This document shows positions 49,847 through 59,084 of a DNA stretch of 64,000 bases, in pieces. The number at the start of each line of letters is the position of its first letter. Position 1 is the stretch's first letter. The notes below the pieces were generated by a model. That model searched no databases and was not told where the DNA came from. It worked only from the letters and a program-made list of their open reading frames with translations. A program made the translations under genes and the position numbers. The stretch spans positions 63,518,460 to 63,582,459 of the forward strand of contig NC_088678.1 in assembly GCF_950023065.1 (NCBI RefSeq), written 5' to 3'. This stretch comes from Planococcus citri (Eukaryota; Arthropoda; Insecta; Hemiptera; Pseudococcidae).

Positions 49847-52800
49847 GTAAAGTACTATAAAGATACTTAGTGATAGATTTATGCTATACATTTGCACCTA
49901 GCTCTAGGTATACTTACAGCGATGAGCGATGTCTCGTCTCAAATTGCTTATGGGAATCTGTTTTAGCACTTGTCCAAATTTAATACCTACAAGAAATTAA
50001 GTAGGCTCTGGTTGCGTCTAGGTGTCTGGCGTCTACTTTCACTCATCTTGTAATCTCTACAGAGTTAAAAATAGTTTGATGTCATTTGGAGATATAATCT
50101 TCAAGTTCTAGTTATTCGACATATTATGAGGAATTGAGTCCATTCGATACTTATACCTAGGTATACCTATCTGATTAGTGTATCTACTCTTTATTACAGC
50201 GGTATTGATGGTATCTGCTCAAAAATCAACATTTTAGGAGGTCTTAGTCTGGTTCTAAATCACAGAGGTCTGGGAAAACATGAAAAATTGATTTAAAAAT
50301 ATATCTCAAACAACAATCTTTATAGGTACTTATCTGAAATTATTCATCAATCGACCACGTTATCACATAAAGTGATAAAAAAAATTTTTCTTTGAAAATA
50401 TCTTATAGGTAAACCCATTAACTAGGTACCTAATTTTGTAACTTTCGCTATTTCATGACAGAGTTGGCAATTTTGCCTGCATTTTTAAAATGTTTATGAA
50501 GTTCCTGGGGGAGGGGAGGGGGGAAGATCTGATAAGATCAGGAAAATGGCCATATCTGAGCAGAATTGAAAATCTCACCTGATCAGAGAATTGAACCGAT
50601 GCTTATCTCAACTGATAAAATTATGTTTACTCAGAAGAAAAACCTGAGATGGTAAATTTTGGTCTAAGCACTTTTGAAACCCTATAATTTGTTACCCATG
50701 CTGCATTTTTCAAAATTTGGGGTCATATAAATCTTTGGGAATCCAATTTTTGATCTTGTGGTCAAATGGATATCAGAATCTGCAACGTTAAAAAAAAATC
50801 AAATAGGTAGGTATTGCAATTTTCAAGATTTTGGGACCCAACTTTTCTTTAAGGGCCATGAAGTGCTCAATTTTGATTTTTGGGTCAAATGGATTTCAGA
50901 ATCGGAGTCTTTAAAAAAATCTATAATCTCAAATTTGATAGGTATAGGCTACCAATATAGCAATTTTCAAAATCTTGGACCCCAAGCTCTCTTCTAAAGA
51001 GCTCAATAAATCTAGATTTTAATCTCAAATAATGTATTTCAGAATTAAAACAAGCGCCTTCAAAAACCTACAATTCGATTCCCTTACCAAAAATTTTCCC
51101 CCTCAAGTTATTTTTAGGTGGTCTGATTTTGATTTTGGAGTCAAATGATTTCAAAAATTAGATTCAGCGTCATCAAGAACCTGCAACTCGTTAGCCCTCA
51201 AAATACGTAGGTAGGTACGTACATACTTTCATGGTGCTCTTGGTGGCTGAATTTTTCATTTTGAAGTTGAACGAAGTCTTGAAATCTGCTAATCAGTACT
51301 TATGTTGCATTTTTGTAAATTTTGGGCTCGCAAGCTCCTCCTTCATGGGCTCAATTTCGATTTTATGCTCGAATGGATTTCAGAATAATTAGAATCAGCA
51401 TCTTTGAAACCCTGTAATTTGGTACCAATGTGCATTTTCTAAACATTTAGGACGCTTATCTCTTTCCTTAGGAGCTTAAATTCGATTCTCTGCTCAAACA
51501 GATTTCAGAATTAGAATTGGTGTCTTTAACAAACCTGTAGGTAATTTGATATGGTACGTTGCATTTTTGAAATTTTGGCCCTTCAGCCTCACCAAAGGAC
51601 TCAATTTTGATTTTATGCTCAAACGGACTTCAGAATTAGAATCGGTGTCTTTAAAAACCAGAAAATCAATACCTTTCTTACATTTTTTTTTTGAAATTTT
51701 GGGCCCTTAACTCCTCACTCAGGGGCTCAATTTTAATTCTGAGGCTGAATTTATTTCATTTGACTTGATTTAAAAAAATATATATTGTGATCCCTAAAGT
51801 AGTTCAGCACAGAATTAATGGCTTGGCAATTCCAAAACTAAGGGTCTCACAGGGGCCCAAAGGTTTCAAAATTTTGATTTTTGGTCAATTCCTCCAATAA
51901 AGAATTGAAAAATGTGCCTACATTGAAAAATAGTAATTCCTAGGATATATCAAGCATCAAAAAGTCACGAGGCTCTTAAGGTATCTTTTGGGCCCCAAAT
52001 TTCGAAAAGTCTAAAAATGGTCGAAAAATTCGAATGGACTGCTACAAGTTTGGGAATTGTCTTTTCTGGTCAAAAGTCGAGTTTCAGACAGTTACAAACG
52101 TTGCAGCTGCCCAATCACATTTTTCGACCATTATGGGATAACTTTTCGAAATTTTTGGGCCCAAAAAAACACACTTTCAGATGGACAGACTAGAAATCCA
52201 CCCCAAACTCTAGAAAACAAGACTTGTGACTAGAAAAGACGATTCTCAAATTTGTAGCTGCCCAATCGTATTTTTCGACCATTTTTTGGAAAATTTTGGG
52301 CAATTTTTCGAAATTTTTGGGCCCAAAAAATGCATTTTCGGATACACAGACTCAAAATTACGCCCAAACTTCAGGAAACTGGACTTGTGACTAGATTAGA
52401 CGATTCTCAAAGGCGATGCTGCCCTATTGTATTTTTCGACCATTTTTGGATAATTTTTCGAAATTTTTGGGCTCAAAAAAATACAATTTCGGATGCACAG
52501 ACTTTAAATTTAGCCCAAGCTCTAGGAAATAAGACTTCTGGCTAGAAAAGACGATTCTCATAGATGTAGCTGCCCAATCGTATTTTTGACCATTTTTGAA
52601 CAATTTTTCGAAATTTTTGGGCCCAAAAAATACACTTTCGGATACACAGATTCGAAATTGCACCCAAACTTCAGGAAACTCGACTTGTGACTAAAAAAGA
52701 CGATTCCCAAAATTGTATCTGCCTAATTTCATTTTTGATCACTTTTGGGTAATTTTTTGAAAATTTTGGGCCCAAAAAATACCTCGGGTACGCAGACTCG

Positions 52801-53133
52801 AAATCACGAATCAAACTCCAGGAAACAATATTTGTGACTAGAAAAGACGGTGGCCCAATTTTGAACACCCAATCGCATTTTTTTTACCATTTTCAGGCAA
52901 TTTTTTGAACATTTTTGGCCCAAGCAGACTTGAAAAGTGGGCCTCAACATCGAAATCAGCGCCTACTAACCATATCAAATTTTGGATCTGCTCAGATCCA
53001 ATCATTTTACCTTGTTTTATCTCACATCTTCACCATCTCACCTCACCTCACACTATAGGATAATCGTAGACCATTCCAACACCACTTTTTCACTCTAATA
53101 ATAATCCATTTCAACAAAAAATTCTTCTTACAG
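49847..53133 (+). other. Intron 2 (3.3 kb)
   Basis: Runs from donor GTAAAG to acceptor TCTTCTTACAG ending at 53133. The first about 750 bp are AT-rich without recognisable features. From about 50650 it is filled by tandem repeats, listed separately. Confidence 0.85.
50650..52950. repeat. Two tandem repeat families in intron 2
   Basis: About 50740-51760 carries diverged units of roughly 110-140 bp around TCAATTTTGATTTTATGCTC, AAACGGA[T/C]TTCAGAATTAGA and TCTTTAAAAACC. About 52080-52900 carries better-preserved units of about 150-160 bp around CGACCATTTTTGGATAATTT, TTCGAAATTTTTGGGCCCAA, ACACAGACT and AGACGATTCTCA, with unit starts near 52115, 52275, 52437, 52588, 52736 and 52887. No coding function is inferred from the short frames here. 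Confidence 0.75.
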
Positions 53134-53335
53134 GTCGCCTAATAACAATCGGAATCGGCAACGAGCAAAAATTCGGCAATACAGGAGCCGTAGTATACAA
53201 TGCTGCAAGATACGCAGTAGCTGGAGCAAGCTGTATGCTCGATCAAGAAATGTCGGTGCACGGTGTCCGCGTAATAACAATACATACAAAATCAGTTCCA
53301 AGCGAGAAGTTATTCGTGGTACCAAAAATACCTAG
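53134..53335 (+). CDS. SDR-like protein, coding exon 3 (active-site region)
   Basis: Encodes residues 219-285 and two bases of codon 286. The acceptor is TTACAG|GTCG and the donor CCTAG|GTACAT. In active SDRs this segment carries the catalytic Ser (GRxVxxSS) and YxxxK. Here the Ser positions read GI within GRLITIGIG (219-227), and the tetrad Tyr is retained (Y240) but the Lys is Arg (YNAAR, 240-244). The following helix (YAVAGASCMLDQEM) and beta-6 (VHGVRVITIHT) are family-like, but the usual P-G after beta-6 is absent. Together with the altered cofactor loop, this argues that classical oxidoreductase chemistry is lost or much changed. Reading on past the donor, the frame ends within the intron. 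Confidence 0.88.
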
Positions 53336-53637
53336 GTACATTGATACTTTTATATATTATATATTTTTGTTGAATACACATGTCATAAATCATATTTTGT
53401 ATGTTGTGCTGTATTATGTACTATGATAACTGTGACAAATTCACGCTATTGCTTTCAAATTGAAGATGACGTTATATTAATTGCTTACGCAGAATGAAAC
53501 ATACCAATATTCTTATACATACTTACATTCTTACAAACAATTTCACGACTCTAATAAGCCATATGATTTCTTCTGCCACCGTGTGCACAGTTGAGATTTC
53601 TTTTCAAACGGACAACTAATCTATTCACCTGTTTCAG

Positions 53638-53860
53638 ATCTGGCGAAGATAAAATACCCAGCGACCGGTACTTAAAATTCAGCATTAATGTTGTGCCAAA
53701 TTACGCGTTGAATGTCGTAGAAGAAGCTTTACTCGTCGCAAATCCGCTCGAGGATTATTACATAAGTAAACCAACCGGCTTTACGAATTATCTATCGACT
53801 ATCACAGAGAAATTGGAGAGTATTCATAAGAAAAAATACAGCATCGAGAGAACCGCGTAA
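53638..53860 (+). CDS. SDR-like protein, coding exon 4 (C-terminus)
   Basis: Starts after the acceptor CTGTTTCAG (53637) and completes codon 286 (AG|A, Arg). It ends with TAA at 53858-53860. The segment (KFSINVVPNYALNVVEEALL...) corresponds to the variable substrate-binding C-terminal region of membrane SDRs, with the helix that usually reads VxxVVxAVxHAL. Polyadenylation signals AATAAA follow at 53896 and 54014. The LTR element begins only about 0.7 kb further on, outside the transcription unit as inferred. Confidence 0.87.
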
Positions 53861-53895
53861 AACTTGATTACAAAAGTTATTCTGTAGTATTTAAG

Positions 53896-53901
53896 AATAA
53901 A
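53896..53901 (+). terminator. AATAAA polyadenylation signal of the SDR gene
   Basis: AATAAA lies 36 bp after the stop codon. A second copy at 54014-54019 is followed by T-rich sequence and could be used instead. Confidence 0.6.
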
Positions 53902-54258
53902 TTATGTGCCAATTTTAAACATTTTTTATTGTATAAAAATACGAATTTATTTGTATATATTTTATAGTATTTAAAAAAACATCATTATTTTTTCATAATC
54001 TGACAATTGTGTAAATAAATTCATTTTTATGTATAATTCACCGAATTTTTTTTTTACCATTTACCGATAATTTCGGCATCCAAAATATGACCAATTGGAA
54101 GTGAGTTGATGGTTTCGGTGGCAACGGGTAAATAAATGAGACAATTTGCGTGCACCATGCTCAGCATTCTGGAACTTATTTGGTTTCCTAGAAATAAACA
54201 TTGATTGGTAGTAAAAACTTTGAATTGGTCTCCAATGTCCGGTATATAAGGGTTTATG

Positions 54259-54575
54259 CACCCTTCGCCCGATTCTCTGGGGCACTTTTTTTTCACGTGG
54301 ACATCCAAAGGAATATTTTGAAGCAAATTTACCAAAAAAAAAGTTGACATTGACGTTAAAGTGCATTTTCCGACTTTTGACGAATTTTTAAAAATCATAG
54401 GGTCAAAAATGGGAGAAAAATCAAAATTTCACAAAATTAATTTAGAAAGCTGAAATTTATGGAAATCCAAAATGCAGGTGGATTTCAAGTCGTTTTGGAG
54501 CCTACAGCGACTTTTTGGAAATTCCTAGAGCTTCTAAGCCTTGAAATTACTAAAAATTGAAAAGTTTCGAGCAGT
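54259..54575. mobile_element. Foldback family A end, interrupted by the LTR element
   Basis: Begins CACCCTTCGCCCGATTCTCT, then GTGGACATCCAAAGGAATAT and AAGCAAATTTACC, matching the left end of element A at 22879. It continues into the GAGCCTACAG module (about 54500). At GTTTCGAGCAGT (54564-54575) the family sequence, which elsewhere continues TCTGGAGCC (10961-10983), is cut by TGTGATA, the start of the LTR. Confidence 0.7.
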
Positions 54576-55299
54576 TGTGATATACTACTATGCCGTACGT
54601 GGTATGTATAGGGCTCGCCCACATGGTAACACTGCGTTGCACTAAGGCAACACTGCGTTGTATTCTCGTCAGCTAGCCATACGAGCCAAGCGACGAGAGT
54701 ACAGAACGCCAGTAATGTATCCGAGTGCACGCGGGTATGTTATTCACGGTTAATGGGTTAATGCAGTCATTTAAGTATAAGTTTTACTCTCGAGTGTTAA
54801 GTGTTATATTTAGTGCTTTAGTTTTAGTTAGTTATTAGTGAAACCAATTAATAGACGAGAAGGAGTGATGATCTACTCGTCGCCACTCTGGGTAAGTACT
54901 TGCACATATCAGTGTGAATAAGTTAGATCTCCTTGCCAGAGGAGATCACTTATCCAAACCTACACCACAGTGTGTAACACCGACGTGTGTATATTTAGTT
55001 TAAGAAAGTGTCATGTTAACTAGTACATTTACATATGTGCTATTCATGTAACGTGTTGTTAATATTGCACACATTAAATATTATTCTCGTGTATAACTTG
55101 TTATTATTTATGGTGTGTATGATCATATGTTAAGAGTGTAAAAGCAACCATTTCCTACTCACGCCCTAGCCGAGCATGTGAGGTATTCCGGTGAGTATTT
55201 AGTAGAAATACTCTAAGGGATATTTCTTGGAAACAACACAATAGCAACCATCGTAAGTCACATTACCAATCATGCTTTAAGTCATTTTACCCTCTTACA
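54576..55299 (+). mobile_element. 5' LTR of a Ty3/Gypsy-type retrotransposon (724 bp)
   Basis: Starts TGTGATATAC and ends CTCTTACA, the expected TG...CA. One base later comes a TGGCGCCC primer binding site. The left boundary is fixed by comparison with the uninterrupted foldback module at 10961-10983. AT-rich promoter-like stretches lie near 54770-54830 (AAGTATAAG, TTATATTTAG). An internal strong donor GTAAGT lies at 54892. The 3' LTR is beyond the window, so LTR identity and the target-site duplication cannot be checked. Confidence 0.8.
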
Positions 55300-55300
55300 T

Positions 55301-55318
55301 TGGCGCCCTTCCGAGTGT
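55301..55318 (+). promoter_or_regulatory. Primer binding site for minus-strand synthesis
   Basis: TGGCGCCCTTCCGAGTGT, one base after the LTR end. The first 8 nt equal the 3' end of lysine tRNAs (…GGGCGCCA), but positions 9-18 do not follow the known tRNA-Lys acceptor/T-arm, so the primer tRNA is left open. Confidence 0.75.
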
Positions 55319-56694
55319 CCAAAAAGCACAGATTCATAGTAATCTGAGCTTGGAGGAAGTAAATCGTTATGAGTACAAAGTTTAGATCGCGACCAAACTT
55401 TGGAAAATAATACTTGCAGTATGATTTCATTGTACTTACGATTCACTTCTTGACTATTCTCAGACCAAAGTGTCCGAAAATAGGAAAGGAAAGAATACTT
55501 GTGAATATTTCAAAGTAAATAATCACGAAAGTATTAAGTTGCTTTCACTCATACACACACACACCTAGTCAAATTTGCCAGAATTTGACGAAAACGTGTT
55601 TATTTTTACATGTGTATGTGTGGTGGTAGATGATGAAATCCATCGATGGATAAAATATCCGTTGAGAATTTCTCAGAACTCAATCCGTTCGTTGAAACGT
55701 GAAAAGCGAGTTCCAGCTTGTCCGCCGCATTGTTGCGTGACCCCTACCACCACCCAAGGACAGACACACACGTCGCACTAGCCGCCATCTTTTGATGTCG
55801 CTGCTGCAGCTGCGTAGCCACCAACCGACGAGTTGATAGCTACCGCGGCTCGCATTATATATTTTTCTTTTCAAGTGTGACGACGGTTCTAGCAACGCTC
55901 CTCTAGAGAAGCAGCTTGACTGTCATTGTGTTATTTTTTCGCGCGCATTTTTTGCGTCCTCAGTGTATGTCTTGTCCGGTATCTTTTCACGTTTTATTTT
56001 TTAAAGTGAATTTTGATACTAAGCAATTTATTTGCATAATTTCTCCGCGTTTGTTTTTCAACCACGCGATCAGCAGCAGTAGAACTTCTGTTCGAAGCTA
56101 CATTTTGCAGCAGTATTGGTAAGTAATATCGTTGAATATTACTATTCATTTCGCGAGTGGCTTTTAATCAAAGCAAACACATCGCAAGCATTTTTCGCGT
56201 ATTTTTCAAACCAGCACTCAAAGCTGAGTGATAATTCAGTGTCCTTGTATCTTTTCAGAAATACCTAAGTGGTATTTTGGCACCTGAATTTTTCTCCAGC
56301 ATTTCGTGTTCGCGATTCATTCGAGGCTAATTTCTCTAGCCGAGATTCAGTGCTCTTTATCTTGTCCGAGTCACCTCTGAAGTGACTTTGCACTCGAATC
56401 CCGCTAAGAAACACGTTTCGAGCACGTGTGAAACAGTTCGTCCTGACTCAGCGCTTTTTATCTTGTCCGGATTACTCGCCGTAGTAATCTAGCGACTTGA
56501 GTCAACCGACTGTATAGCTCAGTGCTAGTGAAGCGCAATTTACGTGATAGAATATTTTTGTGTACCAGAACCAACTCGCGAATTAAAACCAGCATTGCAC
56601 GTGAATTTGTGTTCGAAATTTAATAGAAATTTCACACAAACAAGGGAAAATATTCGTCGTAATATTACCCCAGCTGTAGTTGAATTCGAACGAA
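55319..56694 (+). other. Retrotransposon leader with repeated hairpins
   Basis: Long 5' untranslated region between the primer binding site and the gag ATG. It holds an AC microsatellite (about 55555), a possible splice donor GTAAGT at 56119 that overlaps the base of an 8-bp hairpin (56122-56129 with 56136-56143), and four copies of a TCAG[T/C]G...TCTTGTCC-type unit, each followed by a different hairpin. Such leaders commonly carry RNA packaging and dimerisation elements; that role is inference. Confidence 0.65.
55960..56503 (+). repeat. Four leader units: conserved prefix plus covarying hairpin
   Basis: Unit starts are 55960, 56236, 56347 and 56448. Each begins TCAGTG or TCAGCG, continues with a pyrimidine-rich TATCTT/TTGTCC stretch, and is followed by a stem-loop. 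The stems are GTATC/GATAC plus TTCAC/GTGAA (55979-56019), AAATACC/GGTATTT (56259-56277), AGTCAC/GTGACT (56369-56387) and GATTACT/AGTAATC (56470-56489). Loops of the last three are 5-7 nt. The pairing is kept while the stem sequence changes completely. Confidence 0.75.
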
Positions 56695-59052
56695 ATGGCA
56701 TTTACTGGACCAGCTGCAGGCACCCGAAGTAAAGCGGTAGCCCTTACGCAACACCAAGTACATTGCTTATGTATTGGTGAAACGCACGAAGAATCGTGCG
56801 TCACGTTGAAAAATTCGGATAACAAATCCAAACGGAAAAATCGAAAAAATCCACCTACGCAGGATTTAAACGTAGAACAACCTGAACAACAATCGAGTCC
56901 GCAGAACCTTGTGGAATCATTGTTCAGCAGTCATCCGCCATCAAACAATTCTGACGAAGAATATGACGAGGATGATGATGAGGATGACGAAGATTACGTA
57001 CCTACCGAAGAAAATAACATGGTACATGGATCAGATCTCCCTGACCCGCCCCCAGCGAGGACACGTCACCTGCAAAATTACAGGGACTCAAAAAGGGAAG
57101 AATGCAGATCCAAAACTGAACCGAAACGACCTGAAATCGCCACCGATGCTGAAATAAATGATCCGTTGAGATCGTTGTTTCAGCAAACATGGGATTTCAC
57201 TGAAGGTGCCATAGAGAACCTACAGATTGGTCAAGCAGTTCAAGAACACAGCCTTATCCGAATAGAAGACTGTCTAATTAATCTTGTGGACCATGCAGGT
57301 AGTACAAACCGCAACATTGACGGATACAGAAACGACGTAAAAGACGTTCGTGAACACTGTACCCAATGGGCTGCTGGCATGAAAGAATATGTAGGTCAAA
57401 CTACCGGTGCAGCTTTACAAAAAGCTGACAGCGCGATGCAAAAGGCAACGCAATGTGAAACCAAATTTGACCAAGCGACCAACCTATTCAAAAATGAAAT
57501 GACAAAACATAAGGCAGAATGCAGCCAGTTAGCTCATGCAGTTGCGGATATGAGAAAGGAAGGTGGATGTAGACCCAACAGTGGTCTTAATTCCAACCCA
57601 ACCTTGAAAATAAATGCCAACTTAGTCAGAAGTGCTGGCATTTATTATGACGAATCGAAACGTTACTTCCCTCATGAATTTGTACGTCAGTTTGAAGACT
57701 ACGTAAACAAAAGCAATGCCGCCGAAACTCAGAAAATTTACGCATTCCAAGGAGTAATTGAGACTCAAGATGCGACAGAGTGGAAAGGCGACATGGTGGG
57801 AATAACGGACTACGAAGAACTAAAACAGAGATTCCTTCAACATTATTGGAACAGTCAGTGTCAAAACGATGCATGGGAATATTTCCAGAAATATTTTTGC
57901 GAAACCAAAACGGAGAAACGTCTGTTCTTGGAGATAAAGAGATGGGTCCTATCTCTAATCAAACGCAAACATCCAAATATTTCCAAAGTATTGGAAGTAG
58001 CAGCTGAAAAAGTGCCCTACCCATACGATAAGAAATTAGCGAAACAAACTACAGTGGAAGGTTTTATAAGAAAACTTGACGAATTCGCCAACTATGACTC
58101 TGACCCGAAGAATAATGTACGCATTGCAGTTCGCAACAGCGCGATGACGCCCGTTCAATGGCAACAAACTCCATCATTCGAATGGAATAGAATGCCTAAC
58201 AACAATTGGAATAACGGAAACGGTTTACCACAGTCCACGTATTGGATACTCAATGCGAATGGACAATGGACTCAAATTCCCGGTAACCCGAATAATAACT
58301 GGAATTTGAATCAATGGGGTAATCAGACTCCGATGACTTCAAACCAGAATTTCGGTCCGCAAATAAGTTGGAATCAAAACTCCAACTCGAATTGGAACAT
58401 GGGTAACAACCAAAACTTCCAGAATACCAACCCTAACGGGGGTTGGAATTCTCAGAAGAATGCGAAGAATTCTAATTCTGACAGGAATAGGAATTCAACC
58501 CAAGGTACTATTCCAACAGGGAACTGGACAAACCAACCCATGATCACCAACTCACCACATAATGCGCCGGAACATCCGAAGAAATCGTATCCAGCTGTTA
58601 CGAACAAAAATGTAAACGAAGGACAACTACAAATGGCATACCAAAAGCTACAAAAGGCTTTAGGTAACAACTTCAAAGGGAATCAGAAAATTAATTTCTA
58701 TCCCAACTTGAACAAAACTAGTAATAGTAATGGCGTTAAACAGAACACTAATACTAATACTAATTCGAACAATTCTGGTGGTAATAACAACAGTAATGAT
58801 AATGCTAAACCCCAGAACAGCGACAATCGTGGTGAAAAACCGCATGAAGCCAGAAAACCCTCGACTTTCCAACCGAAAGTGTCTAGTCAGATACCTTTAC
58901 CAGTACATTTCTTCGTAATAAACGAGGATGGTACGGTAGGAGAAGGTACTCCGGACAATGCCGATTTCTGTGCAGAAATCGAAGAAATCGACCTGAGTCA
59001 AGATTCCAACGAGAGTCAAGACCAAGGAAACGATGACAATTCGGAAAACTAA
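56695..59052 (+). CDS. gag: Gag polyprotein, Asn/Gln/Trp-rich, no zinc knuckle
   Basis: 785 codons from the ATG at 56695; the frame is open five codons further up, but only through a TTG. The N-terminal part has a basic and then strongly acidic stretch (EEYDEDDDEDDEDYVP, about residues 89-104) and long helical, coiled-coil-like sequence to about residue 300. Residues about 320-470 (FPHEFVRQFEDYV..., then a tract with DYEELKQRFLQHYW) resemble the retrotransposon capsid fold, as expected for Gag. Residues about 490-720 are extremely rich in Asn, Gln, Trp, Gly and Ser (repeated NNNWN, WNQN, NQNF), a low-complexity, prion-like composition. No CxxCxxxxHxxxxC knuckle is found. The end is acidic. 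Pol follows in the -1 frame with a short overlap. Gag would assemble the particle that packages the element RNA. Confidence 0.88.
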   Translation: MAFTGPAAGTRSKAVALTQHQVHCLCIGETHEESCVTLKNSDNKSKRKNRKNPPTQDLNVEQPEQQSSPQNLVESLFSSHPPSNNSDEEYDEDDDEDDEDYVPTEENNMVHGSDLPDPPPARTRHLQNYRDSKREECRSKTEPKRPEIATDAEINDPLRSLFQQTWDFTEGAIENLQIGQAVQEHSLIRIEDCLINLVDHAGSTNRNIDGYRNDVKDVREHCTQWAAGMKEYVGQTTGAALQKADSAMQKATQCETKFDQATNLFKNEMTKHKAECSQLAHAVADMRKEGGCRPNSGLNSNPTLKINANLVRSAGIYYDESKRYFPHEFVRQFEDYVNKSNAAETQKIYAFQGVIETQDATEWKGDMVGITDYEELKQRFLQHYWNSQCQNDAWEYFQKYFCETKTEKRLFLEIKRWVLSLIKRKHPNISKVLEVAAEKVPYPYDKKLAKQTTVEGFIRKLDEFANYDSDPKNNVRIAVRNSAMTPVQWQQTPSFEWNRMPNNNWNNGNGLPQSTYWILNANGQWTQIPGNPNNNWNLNQWGNQTPMTSNQNFGPQISWNQNSNSNWNMGNNQNFQNTNPNGGWNSQKNAKNSNSDRNRNSTQGTIPTGNWTNQPMITNSPHNAPEHPKKSYPAVTNKNVNEGQLQMAYQKLQKALGNNFKGNQKINFYPNLNKTSNSNGVKQNTNTNTNSNNSGGNNNSNDNAKPQNSDNRGEKPHEARKPSTFQPKVSSQIPLPVHFFVINEDGTVGEGTPDNADFCAEIEEIDLSQDSNESQDQGNDDNSEN

Positions 59053-59084
59053 AAGGACTAGACACTACAGGGGCACGGTCTAGT
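59037..59084 (+). promoter_or_regulatory. Candidate -1 ribosomal frameshift signal between gag and pol
   Basis: The pol frame is open from 59037 and the gag stop is at 59050-59052, so the frames overlap by 16 nt. The overlap ends in GGAAAACTAA (gag codons GAA AAC TAA), followed after 7 nt by a 7-bp stem ACTAGAC (59057-59063) with GTCTAGT (59078-59084) and a 14-nt loop. AAC to AAA re-pairing fits -1 slippage in the A site, while GAA to GGA is a poor P-site fit, so the heptamer is not canonical. Alternative: reinitiation at the ATG at 59100. Confidence 0.6.

Larger units (their letters stand above)
13725..54050 (+). other. SDR gene span: four coding exons plus introns
   Basis: Four coding exons of 502, 153, 202 and 223 nt join to 1,080 nt, which is 359 codons plus TAA. 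Junction phases agree throughout (1, 1, 2), and all three introns are GT...AG. Intron 1 is 35.4 kb (14253-49693), intron 2 is 3.3 kb (49847-53133) and intron 3 is 302 bp (53336-53637). The protein matches the overall plan of membrane-associated SDRs of the retinol dehydrogenase / 3-hydroxybutyrate dehydrogenase type 1 group. That identification is from motif reading only. Candidate polyadenylation signals lie at 53896 and 54014. Confidence 0.85.

Noticed and set aside
54578..54582. LTR start two bases later at TGATA
   Set aside because: Comparison with the uninterrupted repeat copy shows the foreign sequence begins by 54576-54577; TGTGATA fits better.
56680..56694. Gag start at the upstream TTG
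   Set aside because: A eukaryotic start is expected at ATG; the first in-frame ATG is at 56695.
59043..59049. Canonical X XXY YYZ slippery heptamer
   Set aside because: GGAAAAC does not satisfy identity at the first three positions; kept only as a variant candidate because of the overlap, spacer and stem.
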